64,000 nucleotides of DNA, taken from the NCBI RefSeq assembly GCF_048544455.1, contig NC_133538.1, positions 450,443,311 through 450,507,310 of the forward strand, read 5' to 3'. The translations under genes were made by a program, and so were the position numbers. The notes below the pieces were generated by a model. The model was not told the origin of the DNA, did no database searches, and saw only the letters and a list, made by a program, of their open reading frames with translations. This document shows positions 1 to 11,951 of this stretch, piece by piece. How positions within the stretch are numbered: position 1 is the stretch's first letter; the number at the start of each line of letters is the position of its first letter. Source of the DNA: Silene latifolia. Its lineage: Eukaryota; Streptophyta; Magnoliopsida; Caryophyllales; Caryophyllaceae.

Positions 1-2358
1 CTGTATAGCATAGACAGAATCAACTTCAATGGTGTAGCAAGTGTTTACCAAATTATCGTTGGCCAGGCTTAAAAGCATCTCGTCTTCTTCCTCATCGAGC
101 TCGTAGCTCTCCATTGAAGCTACCAAAGCATCTGGCTCCTCAGCATTCTCTGCTGTATTACCTGCACACTCATCTGGACGAGTTAGATCAGCCAAGGGAT
201 CCTTGGCTAAGGATTCCCTCCAATTACAAGTAACAGCCCTGTCAACAATATCAATGGAGTAACACGTATCATCATCAGCAGGTTCAGTCGCCTTGTGAGC
301 AAGACTGAACTCAATGGTGTCATCTCCTACCTCTAAGGTTATGGTTCCGCGTTTGACATCTATTACAAATTTCAAAGTATGTAAAAATGGTCTACCTAAA
401 ATAATAGGTATCTGACTGTCCTCTGCAATGTCCAAAACAACGAAATCGATAGGAATAAAAAACTTACCCACTCAAACGGGTACATCCTCTAGAACTCCTA
501 TAGGTCTCTGAGTCGATCTATTTGCCATTTGAACGGTGATATCGGTCACCTTGAGTCTACCAATATTTAACCTTTCTCAAACAGAATACGGCATCACACT
601 GACACTGGCCCCTAAATCACAAAGGGCCTTTCCAATTTCGTGGTTACCTATAGTGCAAGGAATTGAAAAACTACCCGGGTCCTTTAATTTAGGTGGTATA
701 TTAATTTGTGAAAGAGCATTGCATTCTTCCACAAAAGCAACATTACCATCATCACGAAAATTTCTCTTACGATTTAAAATGTCTTTCATAAATTTTGCGT
801 AAGAGGGTACCTGTGTAATTAGATCAGTGAAAGGAATTGTTACCTTGAGATTTTGGACCATCTCCAAAAACTTACCAAACTTGCGCTCCAGCTTAGTATT
901 CTTTAAACGCTCCGGATACGGGACTGCAACACGGGCCGTAGGATCAGCAACCTTCGACTTCCGTAAGTTTAAAACTTCCGTCAAATCATCAATGAGTGTA
1001 GAATCATGCAAATTAGTTGACGGAATTGCGTCCTGCACTGAAGAACCGGTCGATCGACTGATAGGAGTGGTCGATCGACCAAGTTGGCTGGGCGTGAACA
1101 GTTCCTGGACAGAAGCTTGTTCGTCAGGAGTCTCAGTCGATCGACTGATGGTGTTGGTCGATCGACCACCTGTGCTGGGTATGAATAGTTTCTGATCAGA
1201 AACTTTTTCATCTGACACTCCAGTCGATCAACTGACAGTAGTGGTCGATCGACTAGAAGTACTGGCAATTGAGCTCGTTTTTGCACCAGAAATTAAACTA
1301 GCTCCTTCATCATTTCCCGAGTCTCCTCTTGGCTTGTCGGGACCTTCATAAGAGAGGCAACTTCTAAGATTAATGGCATTGATCGTTTCAATTGGCCCTT
1401 CACATTTGCTTGAAGAATTGGCGACTTGCTTAGCCTCTATATTCTCCAACTTCTTCACAAAATTCTTTGAGGACTCGATCCCGGCTGCTTCTATATTCGC
1501 CACTTGAATCAAAAGAGTTTGGACCATTTCTCTCAATTTCGCGGTCTCATCTGAATTATGGACAGGAATTTCAACTCTTTTCTTGGAAGCTTCAGAGGCC
1601 TCGAGCTTCTCGAGACGAGCAGTAATAGAAGTAATGAGTGTCACAACGGTACTCATTTCATCACTTTGCTTTCGTGACTTTCCACGTGAACTTCCAAACT
1701 CAGCTCTATGGACTGACATCTCCTCAATAGTGTTCCAACCTTTATTTTGACCGGTATTGTTTTGGAACCTACCATTAGCAGCTGCATCCAGGATGACCTT
1801 GTAATCATCATATAGAGCATTATAGAACAAATTGCAAAGGTACCACTGCTGAAAACCGTGGTGAGGGACGGATCGAACCAAGTTCTTGAAACGTCCCCAT
1901 GCTTCACAAAACTCCTCATCATTTCCTTGCTGGAAGTTAGCAATTTTACTTCTCAAAGCATCAGTATTTGTAAGTGGGAAGTATTTTTTGTAGAAGGCCA
2001 ATGCAAGAGATGTCCAATCTGTGACTCCAACTGCTACCCTATCTAGGTAGCGGTACCATTCTCGCGCCGAATCCTTTAAGGAGTACAAGAACATCACCCC
2101 CTTTACTTCATCCTGAGTCACCCCAGGCGTTATAGGTATGTAACAGCAGTAGTCTGTGAAAATTTCCATATGCTTCAGGGGGTCCTCATCTGGTAAACCG
2201 GCAAACTGATTTCGCTCCACTAAATAAATATAGGAGGAACAAAATTCGAACTTACCAGTAGTAGGGGTAGGTAACGCGTGCCCCTTTGGAAGATGGTGCT
2301 CCTTCGGCTGAAGATTATCATATATTGTAGCCATATTCTCCAAACTGAGAGTACTCAA
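1..2358 (-). pseudogene. Gag-protease part of A polyprotein, three nonsense codons
   Basis: One reading frame stays in phase from the ATG at 2358 to the window edge, interrupted only by TGA codons at 1228-1230, 577-579 and 472-474. The N-terminal part (to about 1650) matches retrotransposon gag of Athila type: a segment on short-range assembly (D-P-L-K-H, A-R-E-W-Y, F-Y-K-K-Y-F-P). A coiled, charged spacer follows, then serine/arginine-rich repeats translated from the CGATCGA palindromes. Next comes the aspartic protease: active site D-L-G-A-S near 610 and the I-L-G-R-P-F flap-side motif near 400. Past the protease an acidic linker leads towards RT, outside the window. No frameshift is seen. 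All three stops could derive from CGA arginine codons by C-to-T change; at 1228 the neighbouring palindromes show directly that CGA was the original. Confidence 0.85.
1047..1255. repeat. GGTCGATCGACC palindrome cluster inside the A coding frame
   Basis: Six copies of a CGATCGA-centred palindrome in about 210 bp, in pairs roughly 20-25 bp apart, the pairs separated by 50-70 bp. In the coding frame they translate to repeated G-R-S-T and S-R-S-T blocks. One copy has decayed to CGATCAA and supplies the TGA at 1228. The same motif recurs in the LTR of this element. Confidence 0.9.
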
Positions 2359-2495
2359 GTCTTCCTCTCAAAAACCTGTCTTCTAACTGTGCAAAAGCAA
2401 AACTAGAAGCAAAGGTAAGCAACGGCCTCAAGGAACCAAAGCTCCATGAGACAAGAAAAATAAACTAAAAATAAAGCAAACAGAATTACACCGTC

Positions 2496-2513
2496 TCCCC
2501 GACAACGGCGCCA
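2496..2513 (-). other. Primer-binding site of A (tRNA-Asp type)
   Basis: The minus strand reads TGGCGCCGTTGTCGGGGA, complementary to the 3' end of plant tRNA-Asp with one mismatch to the usual Athila PBS (T for C). It directly follows the LTR, so it fixes the orientation. Confidence 0.85.
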
Positions 2514-2518
2514 AAATT

Positions 2519-3797
2519 TGATATCGTCGTTTTGTATCAAAATTAAATTTATAATTCCAAACTAAAACTATAGCTAGTGATAGTAAGGGTCGAACCACAG
2601 AGAGACAAGATCAATTCTATTTGCTTATTTCAGTCTATAAAAGTAATAATTAATGGGGGGTTTGAAATTGGTTGACTAATTTGACTAGTTTCTAAAATAA
2701 GAATTTCTCAACAAGATAAAACAGAAGATCGGGAACTTCGGTTCACCATGGCTAAGGTCAGGTCAATAAGGTAGCAAAGGTCTTATAAAACGGTCATAGG
2801 GAATATGAACAAGCCTTTCGATCTATGCTCAAATTAACCTTACGGTCTACTAACTCCCAAGAATTTCTCAAAACTTTCGCTCAAAGGATATTCAAATCTA
2901 ATGATAATTTTAAATTACTAATCTTTCAATCTAGTAAAAGGGTTTATCTAAAGACAACAAGATCGATATGGAAGAATTCATGCTAACCAAATAATCCTAG
3001 TTTACACCATGGCTCACCTCGTTCCCAATCAATAAAATTAGCTACACATGATTACAACTACGACAATTGCTAAATTAAAGACAAAGAACAAGACCGACAT
3101 AATTGAAATTGAATAAAAGACAAAAGACAAGAGATGAATTGCTGGAATTAAGTTGGTAAAACAAGAATTGAAATAACAAGAATTAAAAGAAGAAGGAATT
3201 TGCATAAAACTTACTAAATGAAATGATGAACAACGTAATCAAATTCGAGGTTTTCCGTTTCCAAAACTAGATCTAAAAACTGAGTTCTTGAATAATGAAA
3301 AAGCATAACCTAATAATTGCTGCGTTCTACTGATAAAAGATGCCAAAAGTTAATTACAAATTGGGCTTTTAAAAGTCTAATACGAAAAATCAATATCAGC
3401 TCGCAGATTGGTCGATCGACCGGTCAGCATGGTCGATCGACTGATCACTTCAGAACAGTAGCCTCTGCTGTACTTTAATGGTCGATCGACTGTGCCGCAT
3501 GGTCGATCGACTGGCTGGGCTGTGTAGAAACACCTTCTTTTCCTCAAAAACAGCTCTTCACTCCAATGCACGCATCCCAAGGTGGGTGAATCCGAACTCC
3601 CTTCTTCCAAGCTTCCCTGAAGCTGCCTCCGGAGGACGATTCAGGCTTGATTTAGCTTACTTCCACTCATTCCTACAATAAATCATAGAAAATGCAAAGT
3701 AAACCGTTTCGGGAGAAATAATAGCTTAAAGCTAACAAATACGCATGGAAATACGTGCCAAATCCGCAGATAAAGTGTATAGAATATGCACGTATCA
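2519..3797 (-). repeat. 5' LTR of element A
   Basis: A 1279-bp LTR bounded by TGATA at 2519 and TATCA at 3797, ending in TG..CA as LTRs do. The inner edge is fixed by the PBS four to six bases away. It holds four copies of a CGATCGA palindrome (3409-3513). On the minus strand a TTTTAAAAG sequence about 35 bp past that cluster (near 3370) is a possible TATA box. Only one copy is in the window, so the outer edge rests on terminal symmetry and on a change to K-type sequence at 3798. Confidence 0.8.
3409..3513. repeat. GGTCGATCGACC palindrome cluster in the A LTR
   Basis: Four copies of (G/T)GTCGATCGAC(C/T) in two pairs. On the minus strand they lie about 300 bp into the LTR and upstream of a TATA-like TTTTAAAAG, so in the U3 promoter region. 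Confidence 0.85.
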
Positions 3798-4568
3798 TAA
3801 TTCTTTTACCCTTTACTCTTTATTGTTTATTTCCTCATTCTCTTATCATGTTTACACTTGTTGTGATGATTGACACCATTAATGACATGTTTACTATGAT
3901 AATAAGTGAGTAGTCTCTTAACTAGGATTATTGGGTAATTAGGGGAAACCAACATGGGATTAATCATGCTTAATCTAATATGCTTTCATAATTAAATTGC
4001 TTGCTTGTTGTGATGTCAGCCTATGCACATGTTATGTTTGATGAAATGCTAAGCCTATGAATCCTTGCATTTTTACCCATCTCTTATCTACTCAACAAGA
4101 CTTGTATGATATAAACCAACTCGAGTCTTGTTAGACCATGCATAGAAGTTGAATAGGAGGAAATTAAGTCGACTTGTAGGTGTTGTAAAATCTAATCGAT
4201 TCGGCTCTGAGACCCAACTCTGCCTATGAACCGTGAGACATAAATCAACTCGGTTCCTTTACAACATTAATTGATTGCAACTTTGTAAACATGTTTGTAT
4301 GATCAACACCATGAATCCCCTATGACCCCATGACATCCTATTACTCTTTAATACTTGTTTACACCTCTTTTTAATTTATTACTTTCATTAGTTTAGAATA
4401 CAACTACAAACCCCATCAATTGTGACACTAGCATAAATTGAGATAGATAGACTTAGAACCCAAAGCACACCGTCCCATGGATCGACCTCGACTTACCACT
4501 AACTAGTTGTTTTTTGAGAATTATAAATGTGTTTGATTGGATGTGTGACGACCAACTCTTGTCTTATC
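3798..4568 (+). repeat. Element K: remnant of an Athila-type LTR, plus orientation
   Basis: The stretch around 3840-3970 matches, in reverse complement, part of the LTR of element C (around 19020-19130), with clear divergence. It reads in plus orientation and seems to end near TTATCA at 4568, with no PBS after it. Its other half should lie beyond the left edge of the window, past element A. It is therefore an older LTR, possibly solo or truncated, into which A inserted. Confidence 0.6.
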
Positions 4569-7500
4569 AGTTAGGGCACAACGTTTGTTTTAATTGCATA
4601 ATAGAGAAACTCTTTGCGTTTTATAAAAAAACTTGAATTATATTTTTATTTAGACATATTTTACATCATAACAATTATTGAGGTACATTTCTAAACTATA
4701 ATGAGTACACTACAATATTCTTGCTAGTCGTCACACGATAATGCCAAATATTATGATGAAATCCACAAATTTGTATCAAATACTCATGATATGGTATTTG
4801 GCAAGAATGCAATGTCAATGTCATAGATTTTCAAGAAGGAATATGTTGGAGTCACACGACCAACTTCCTTGATCTTTACTTATTGGGGTTTGTATCTATT
4901 TTAGTGTCTAACACCTTCTATTTCGAACCTAGTTCTATCCTTCACAATTAAGTAAGGTACTTACTTCTTATTGCTCCCACTGACTTCAAGAATTTCTACT
5001 TGATGAAGAGTTATCTTCATATAAATTCCTAGTTAATCCTTCACAAGGGTTAACTCTATTGTGGTATTTGGTTAATCAAAATTTCCAACAAATCAATTTA
5101 CCAATTTAACATTGTCATGTTCTTAATAACTTAAGTATTTGATGACAAGTGTTTAGTTTGAGCAATAAGACTTTTGAACCGTGGATGCATAGATGATATT
5201 ATCAAAACATATTTTGACTAATCATTACTTCTATTCACACTTCTTTACAAGAAATCATACATAGGCATGTTAGGAATTTATGATACTAATCTTATATGAC
5301 ATAGGACAACTCCTATGAAGTTCTATTGAATAGAACTATTCCTATGGAGCTAGTCCATGCCCTATTTAAACGGTTTAATTGACGCTTTTTAGAAAGGAGA
5401 TTCTATTTGTCTTTGGCTATAGTGGTTTAATGGAGACATAAGTTAAAATAGAAATGATAAAGAACAACATAAAACAACGAAATAGTGGGAAAAGAAACAT
5501 TCATCGTTAATATATGAAAACATTTTAGCATGTTTTAGCATTTATATAATGACCTCCACCCAATTATATAGATGATTCCGAGATCCAAATCCATAATAAC
5601 CCGGGCACGGGGAAACCGATACATCCCTCACTAATATAACTCGGTGGGTTAACTCTTCAACCGATTCTACAATTAGAACTCTCGGTCTACGAAATTACGT
5701 TAAGTTCATCTCTAGCCCCGGAACATAAGACTAGTCTTTATGTCCCGTTGAGTCCAACCAAATTTCGCATGTAATAACGTTTTATTACCCTACTTACCCA
5801 ATGAAAAATGAAAGCACCCCGGGAAAACCGAACCTACCCCAAATGTCACGGGGATTCATGGGTCCTACTATTTGGTAAGGCTTAATCTCAATTTTTTTAA
5901 TATGTGTGAGGTCGAGTCAATTTATTATCTATCAAATTTTAAGTGGACTAAATTTTTGAACTAACGACAATTATAATTGACACGGTCGAATACTCGATAT
6001 AATATGCATGTTTAGTTTATGGCGATTTGGCAATGCATGCAAACATATAAAGGAAAAATGCAAATTAATAAATAAATTTCCTAGTATGGCCTTCCTAAAA
6101 TAGAAAATATAATATTCTATTTACAAATTCGGAAACCAACTCCATTGGTCCCTTGAACTTCAAGTGGCACGCTTCCTAAGGACTCCGTCTTGATCGGAAT
6201 GCCTTTCCGATTGGCACCGTCTTGAAGGAACTCCGGAATTACAAATAATAATAAAATTACATAGCATTTCTATTATACATTTCTAATAATGAATCTAGTA
6301 AAAATAAAAGTGATACGAGATCACATTATAATTACAACTGAATTGGTATTCCCTTACATTACGGGTAATACCGATTAAAACTAAGGCCATACTAAGATAA
6401 AATTACATAATTCAAAATTACATAAATAAAATATGACATTCATAAATAAAATATTCAGCATAAATATATATGTCTAACCTGCCAAATTAATGTGCCAAAT
6501 CGCTCTACTTAAATCTTATATCTTATATAATCCGGTTTTATGGAAATGCGTGATAATAACTTATTAAAATCACAAATCAATACTTAAATCAAATTTAAGC
6601 CCAAGTTAATTATCCTAACCTTCTTAGGACTCAAAAATTAGTCTTCACTAAACATTTGACAATAATTCAACTTGGTTTTGTATTATTGCTTATTTAAACT
6701 TCTTTTAATCAGAATAATTATGAAATAATTCCTAATAAATCATAAAAATTTCAAAAATTTCAAAATTACATTTTTGCATAAACCGGAATATTACCAAGAT
6801 TCCAAAAACTCAATAAAATTTGCCCCCAAAATATTTATAATTTACTTCATTAATAAATCGTATAAATCATAACGTTTACCATTTAATTCCAAATTAAACA
6901 TAAAAATTATGAAAAAATCAAAATAAAAGTTTTGAACATCCTTAAATAATTTCCAGAACCTGGAAATGGCAAAATTTCAACCAAAAATATCGAATTAATT
7001 TTTATGACTAATAAAATTGCCCTTTTATCGATTTATCATATAAAAAATCAATAAACATACCAAATCAATCAAAATTAATCATGCAACTTTAGATCTGATG
7101 TCCATATCATATATACAACATTAGGGAAGAATTCCATGCCATAAAATTTATTTTAGCTATTTTTGCTAAAAATAGTCACTATTTATATCATTTTAACCAT
7201 TAAAATTATAAATGATGCATAATAAATCATATTTATCTCAAATTTTACATACGATCTGTAAATATGCATGTGACATCATATTAAAATTTCATGGCCTGTT
7301 TCGAAGTTTAACTATTTTTAGTCATTTAACCTCCATTTATAGCATTTTTATCATATAAAAATCACAAATCATGCAATATTAATCACATTAATACGAAATT
7401 TCACATAAAATAATTAAAATATGCATGTGAGGTCATACTAAAATTTCATGGTCAGTTTCAAAGTTTAACAATTTTTAGTAAATAAAAGTTCATTTTACTC

Positions 7501-7711
7501 ATTAAAATGTAATTATTTCACTAAAAAAAACATTAAAATTAGCAATAATCATCCATAAATCATCAAAATGACCTAAAAAAATTTTAGAACCAGAATTTAT
7601 AACATGCATGTAAATTTCGTGGCCTATCTTATATGTCACAAATTTCTAGTTTTTATTTTGTTATCAAATAACTCATAAAGAACCATAAAATGATATGCAT
7701 GCAACACCAAA
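4569..7711. other. AT-rich non-coding DNA, partly the interior of element L
   Basis: No reading frame of note and no recognisable domain on either strand. From about 5500 rightwards it is probably the internal region of the element whose LTR starts at 7727, since the PBS at 7712 faces this way. Between about 7240 and 7480 a block of roughly 150 bp built around 'aaaatttcatgg(c/t)c' and 'gtttaac(t/a)attttta' occurs twice as a diverged tandem repeat. The stretch 5560-5880 is less AT-rich but also non-coding. The left end of L and a second LTR could not be found, so the border between L and older DNA is unknown. Confidence 0.5.
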
Positions 7712-7725
7712 GCTCTTGATGCCAA
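7712..7725 (-). other. Primer-binding site of element L (initiator-Met-like)
   Basis: The minus strand reads TTGGCATCAAGAGC, two changes from the common plant PBS TTGGTATCAGAGC. It lies one base from the LTR that starts at 7727. Confidence 0.7.
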
Positions 7726-7726
7726 T

Positions 7727-9040
7727 TGTTAGGTTCATATACCCCTATTAGACTCATCTAATTAATTTTTATAAATTACTCATAATTTATGTCATGTGGA
7801 TCTAGTTGCATGCAAGATGATTTTATACAAAATAAGAAGAAAAACATGTTTCTTACATTATATGTGGGACAAAAATGGGCATAAGTGTAGGACTCCTTCC
7901 TACACTTGATCTTGAGCTCATAATATTGGATGATCCTCCAAGATCACCAAATCTTCAATGTAGAAGATCTCCTCTTAGTTGCACCCAAGACTATCCCATA
8001 ACACTAATAATATTATTAACTAGATAACATATATTAGTAACCCTTAAATTTAAATCTAATATTAGGATTATTACTACGCTAGTAATATGTGAGGTTTATT
8101 AGATTTTTGAACATTTTGCATAAACAATTTATGTTGTAAGTGTAGAGAGAGGTAGAGTTTTTTTTTCTTATTACCCATAAGAAAAATAAGAATGAGTACA
8201 TAAATGAAAACTACACCACTAGAGTGAAAGGGGGGCACCGGTTTTTCTACTCATGGGGAAGGGTAATTTCTCTTTTCAAAACTCCTTTTGTTCTTACCCA
8301 TAAGTTAGAGTAGGTCCTAGGGTTTTAAGGCATGCTTATGGTGTAATGATGATGTCCTAAGCATACAATAAACTAATGACAAAATCATCACCCATTAACC
8401 CCTAATCCAACCGCTTTTCATACATAAAATGGACCTCCATTTTATCTTTGTAATTTGTCATTTGTAATTTGGTAGGTCATGTTACATATAACATGTTATT
8501 TGATATTATAATGCATATTTAACAAATTAAATATAATTTTATATCAAATAAATTACATTTATCAAATTGACTAGTAATTCATAATTACATGTATATAAAA
8601 TGGGTCATTTTAAGTATAGTCAATATAATCTACAATATTTTGCAATTATGATTAACTAATTACTCTTATCTCAAATGTTTCATAAACATTAATCAATTTT
8701 AGTAATATAACATATTAATTACTAAATTGAATCTTATTTAATCAAATTACAATAAGATATATAATTCTCACTCATTTATAAACTTTGTTCTATTTAAGGA
8801 TTTAATGAATCTGTATCGACATACAATTAATTAACTTATCAGTTAGGAATTGTCATATAAGTGTGACCTTAAGGGATCAACTGATCACCACCGTCAAACG
8901 ACAGTAACGTCAAACTCTAGTCAGTCAATCGTTACCGATTAATGTTGATCAGTTGACAATATATTGAATCATCCCTTTTGTATTCTTGTTATGATATTTA
9001 ATATGTGATCACACTATTGTTGAGGACACATACTCCAACA
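7727..9040 (-). repeat. LTR of element L, Ty1/copia-like
   Basis: A 1314-bp LTR, TGTTAGG at 7727 to CCAACA at 9040. On the minus strand it starts TGTTGGAGTATGTGTCC, a start common in plant copia LTRs (from memory). Its right edge is precise: from 9041 the sequence is that of the M LTR, which is present uninterrupted from 12645 on. The bases GTATG at 9041-9045 would be one TSD copy; the other was not found, so the left part of this insertion is deleted or lies in sequence I cannot recognise. Confidence 0.7.
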
Positions 9041-9342
9041 GTATGTGGACAAGGGACTTAATACATGGCCCTTGGTCACATCTCTTGGCATAGTCGCATC
9101 TCCTCGACATATACGGACTTGTGGACTTCATAGTAGCTTGTCAAGCTTACCTCAACTAGGAATGAGCTTCCCCAACTAAGAGTGAACTGAGTACACTTGA
9201 GTGAGTTGGTCGTGAGCTGGAGTGAACTATTGTTGAGCTGCCCGGAGCTAGTGTAGACTTTGTATATGCTTGTATGCTTCATGTGAGCTACCATAAGCCT
9301 CCTTAACGCATCATGGGAGCTTAAAATAAGCGAACCGTGACA
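9041..9342 (-). repeat. 3' LTR of M, truncated by element L
   Basis: About 300 bp matching 12645-12946 of the right LTR, ending CCGTGACA. Minus-strand GTGAGGGAGAATG just inside it (9343-9355) is the likely polypurine tract. Confidence 0.85.
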
Positions 9343-9597
9343 TTCTCCCTCACTTGAACGGTTGACGTCCTCGTCAACTCGCTATTTGACGTGACCATGT
9401 CCGTTGATAAGAATTACTTTGGTTTCTCATGATCACGCCTTGGCGAAATGCTATTGTTTGCTTGAGGTTCGTCTTTGGACAACTTCTTTGATCTTCTTCT
9501 TGATTGGCCAAAGGCTTACCTTTTTCTCCAACTTCTTGGGTCTTCTTCCTCGCTTAACTTGCGTTATACCCAACATTTCTTTAATTGGACGGGTCTC

Positions 9598-10032
9598 TCA
9601 TCTTGACAGGTCGGCTAGAGATCCATACTTAATTCTTTCTTCACAAATATTGATGTCGAGCTGCTGTTCTTTGATGGAAATAGTGAGTCGGTCCTGGGCC
9701 AATGTCCATGTCCTTATTGGCTCCATAAAATAGGCACCAAGCGAAACATCCTCACTTTCTACATCGACAACCATGAAGTTTGTCGTTCCTACCCAATCAC
9801 CAACTTGGAGGGGCACCTCATATGCCATGATGCATGTGAGATACTTAGAGTACTTTTTCGATCTTATAGTTGATTGGATGCAGGAAGACTTGATATTGTC
9901 ACGTATGGCTCGTTTGAGGGGCAAGATGTTATGCAACGCTCTTGGATCCATCGAAATATTTGCCAACACATTGTTGACTCTCCCTTGTGTTGTCCATAGA
10001 CAGCTTGGTGGTAAGGCATCACTTACGTCCAC
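9598..10032 (-). pseudogene. Second, diverged copy of protease C-terminal segment in M
   Basis: An open frame of 144 codons whose middle (A-Y-E-V-P-L-Q-V-G-D-W-V-G, then M-V-V-D-V-E) is clearly similar to the protease segment at about 10400-10490 (A-Y-K-V-P-I-R-I-G-D-W-K-G, then V-V-T-I-D-D). In plant Ty3/gypsy elements this is the strand pattern after the active site. No active-site Asp is visible here, so this is either a tandem duplication or a second protease-like module that lost its first half. The flanks of the motif are not recognised. Confidence 0.5.
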
Positions 10033-10208
10033 GGAAGTATCATCATATGGGGCTTCGTTGTCTTCAACTTTGTCGACCCCGTAATCTTCTTCACTTGTGC
10101 TTGGTGAATTGTTGGCATTTGATACTTGTCCTCATTCGCATGATGCTGCCTCATTCGCATGAATTCTCAAGGACAATACATCTTCTTTTGAGGCCTCCTA
10201 CGTAAAAA

Positions 10209-10664
10209 TTATTCTCTCTTGTGTACTTCATACGCATGATGCAGCCTCTTTCTCAGGCCCGTTGTTTCTTGTAGCGTGTTCAACCTACGAACATTCTTCT
10301 TCGGTGCCTTGTGCGACATGAGAGGAACTCGTATGTGGCCTTTAATGATCACGGCCTGATTCCCTTCAAAAGTGACTGGCGCAACAGCCTGGATGAGTTT
10401 TAAACCTAGAATACAAGCATGGTCATCGATAGTCACCACGATAAACTACGTTTTTCCCTTCCAATCTCCTATACGGATTGGTACTTTATAAGCGACTCCC
10501 TCAATTGGAATTGTCGGTGGGTTCCTAGCCTTTAAAGAACCTGTTGACTTTGTGTACCTTACACCTAATTTTGTGGCTTCCTCCATAGTTATCATATTAA
10601 GGGTCATGCCACTATCAAGTAGAGGAGTAATGGGTTCTCCATTAATCTGGGCTTCAACGAACAT
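10209..10664 (-). pseudogene. Aspartic protease of element M (broken)
   Basis: Retropepsin-like domain following gag in a +/-1 frame: L-L-D-S-G-M-T at the active site (D-S-G in place of the usual D-T-G or D-S-G-A), then a conserved run G-V-A-Y-K-V-P-I-R-I-G-D-W-K-G near 10470. A stop near 10440 splits it from its C-terminal half. No RT follows. A second copy of its C-terminal half lies at 9598-10032. Confidence 0.6.
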
Positions 10665-11828
10665 CAGGTCCTTGACTTGGTCGTCTCTTGCCTTTCCTTA
10701 GGGGAGGGTCCATTGCATTCACCAGCATCCCTGTGTGCTTCGGACTTTCCCTTTGGTTTCTAGGATATGTTCTTGGCAAACGAGGCGCTCTCAATTTGGC
10801 TTTGTCATTTGATTTCTCCTTGTTGGTATACGCCTTGAACATGGCGTTTATCTTTCTCTTTTGTGGGCAATCATAAATGGCATGTGGGCCATCACACGAG
10901 AAACATTCTGTTCTCTTTTTTACCACGTCTTTTTGTGATCCATCCTTGGGCTTTCTCGTGTCCTTGGTCTTGAAGGACTCCTTCTTTGGTTTGTGGTGGG
11001 AGAAAGTTTCACCCCGACTTTTCTCTTTGAACATCTTTCGGTTCTTAATGAAGTTCTTTTCTGATTTCTCATATGTGTCATCCAATGATTCCGTAGAGAT
11101 GATAGTGTCACTGATGGTCTTTACATTGCGACACTGGAGTTCTCGTTCTGCCCAGTCTTGTAGACCGTCCATAAAGTAAAGAAGAGACTGATTGTCGGGC
11201 ACCGATCAATCTCTAGTAAAAGGGAGGTATATTGCTTGACATACTCCTGAATGATCCTTGTTTGCTTCCATCTCCGTATCCTTTTCAAGGCAATCTCCTC
11301 GGCATTTGCTGGCTAAAATTGTTTCTTTAAGTCGGACTTGAATTCATTCCAAGTGTTGATGGTACATGTTTGCCCTTGTAAATCTTTTTCTCGTCTCCTC
11401 CACCATAAGATGGCGTCTTTGGACAAATACATTACGACTATGCCAGTCTTTGCTTCTTCACCGATTATGCGAACATTCTTGAAATAACATTCCATGCTCC
11501 AAAGAAAGTTGTCAATTTCCTTAGAGTCTCTCTTTCCTTCATACTTGGGTGGTAGCGGTACTTTGATCTTTGGTGTGCCCAAGTGTGAAGCGTTCTCGAT
11601 GCTTTTTATACGAAGATCAACCAACTCTGCCTTTATCTCTTTACATGTGTTGGTTAGGCCGTTTATCTTCTTAAAGATTAGGCCTACATCCATGGTCTCG
11701 GTCATAGAGGCATCCCCTAATGCCTTAACGCGTTGCAAAAACCCATTAAAAGAACCTTGTTGCACGCCTAAGTCTTGTTCATTCTTGGCAAACCGATCTT
11801 CGATCTCCGGAGTGGCCTCTCTTGCCAT
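10654..11828 (-). pseudogene. Gag of element M with CCHC zinc knuckle
   Basis: The first part (11313-11828, extendable in frame to 12005) has the retrotransposon gag signature: P-P-K-Y-E-G-K-R-D near residue 150 of the long frame, then I-D-N-F-L-W-S-M-E-C-Y-F and I-L-W-W-R-R-R. A gap of about 110 bp with stops follows, then 11202-10654, with a basic segment and a zinc knuckle C-F-S-C-x4-H-x4-C (CX2CX4HX4C) that would bind the RNA genome. The open frame upstream of 11828 runs through the PBS and 54 bp into the LTR, so the ATG at 11828 (M-A-R-E-A-T) is the more likely start. Gag packages the element RNA; here it is probably inactive. Confidence 0.75.
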
Positions 11829-11936
11829 GGGTACATTATCTTTGCGCGGGATGAATATGCGTTGGCCATTGTCCCATACCAATGACCCTCTCCATTCCTT
11901 ACCATTTCCTTTTTGGTGATATACGCGAGTGAACCT

Positions 11937-11949
11937 CGCTCGGATACCA
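11937..11949 (-). other. Primer-binding site of M (initiator-Met type)
   Basis: Minus strand TGGTATCCGAGCG, one base from TGGTATCAGAGC; two bases separate it from the LTR. Confidence 0.8.
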
Positions 11950-11951
11950 TT

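Larger units (their letters stand above)
1..3797 (-). mobile_element. Element A: Athila-like Ty3/gypsy retrotransposon, cut by window edge
   Basis: Read on the minus strand: LTR (3797 to 2519), PBS for tRNA-Asp, then a gag-protease reading frame running off the window at base 1. RT, RNase H, integrase and the other LTR would lie outside. The Athila assignment rests on the tRNA-Asp PBS, the gag type and the protease form with a D-L-G-A-S active site. The element sits in an older LTR remnant that resumes at 3798. No target-site duplication can be checked because the far end is missing. Confidence 0.85.

Noticed and set aside
4844..5090. Small segment with TGTTGGA/TTTCCAACA ends, as of a tiny element
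   Set aside because: No TSD (GAATA against AATCA), no second copy in the window and no other element signature.
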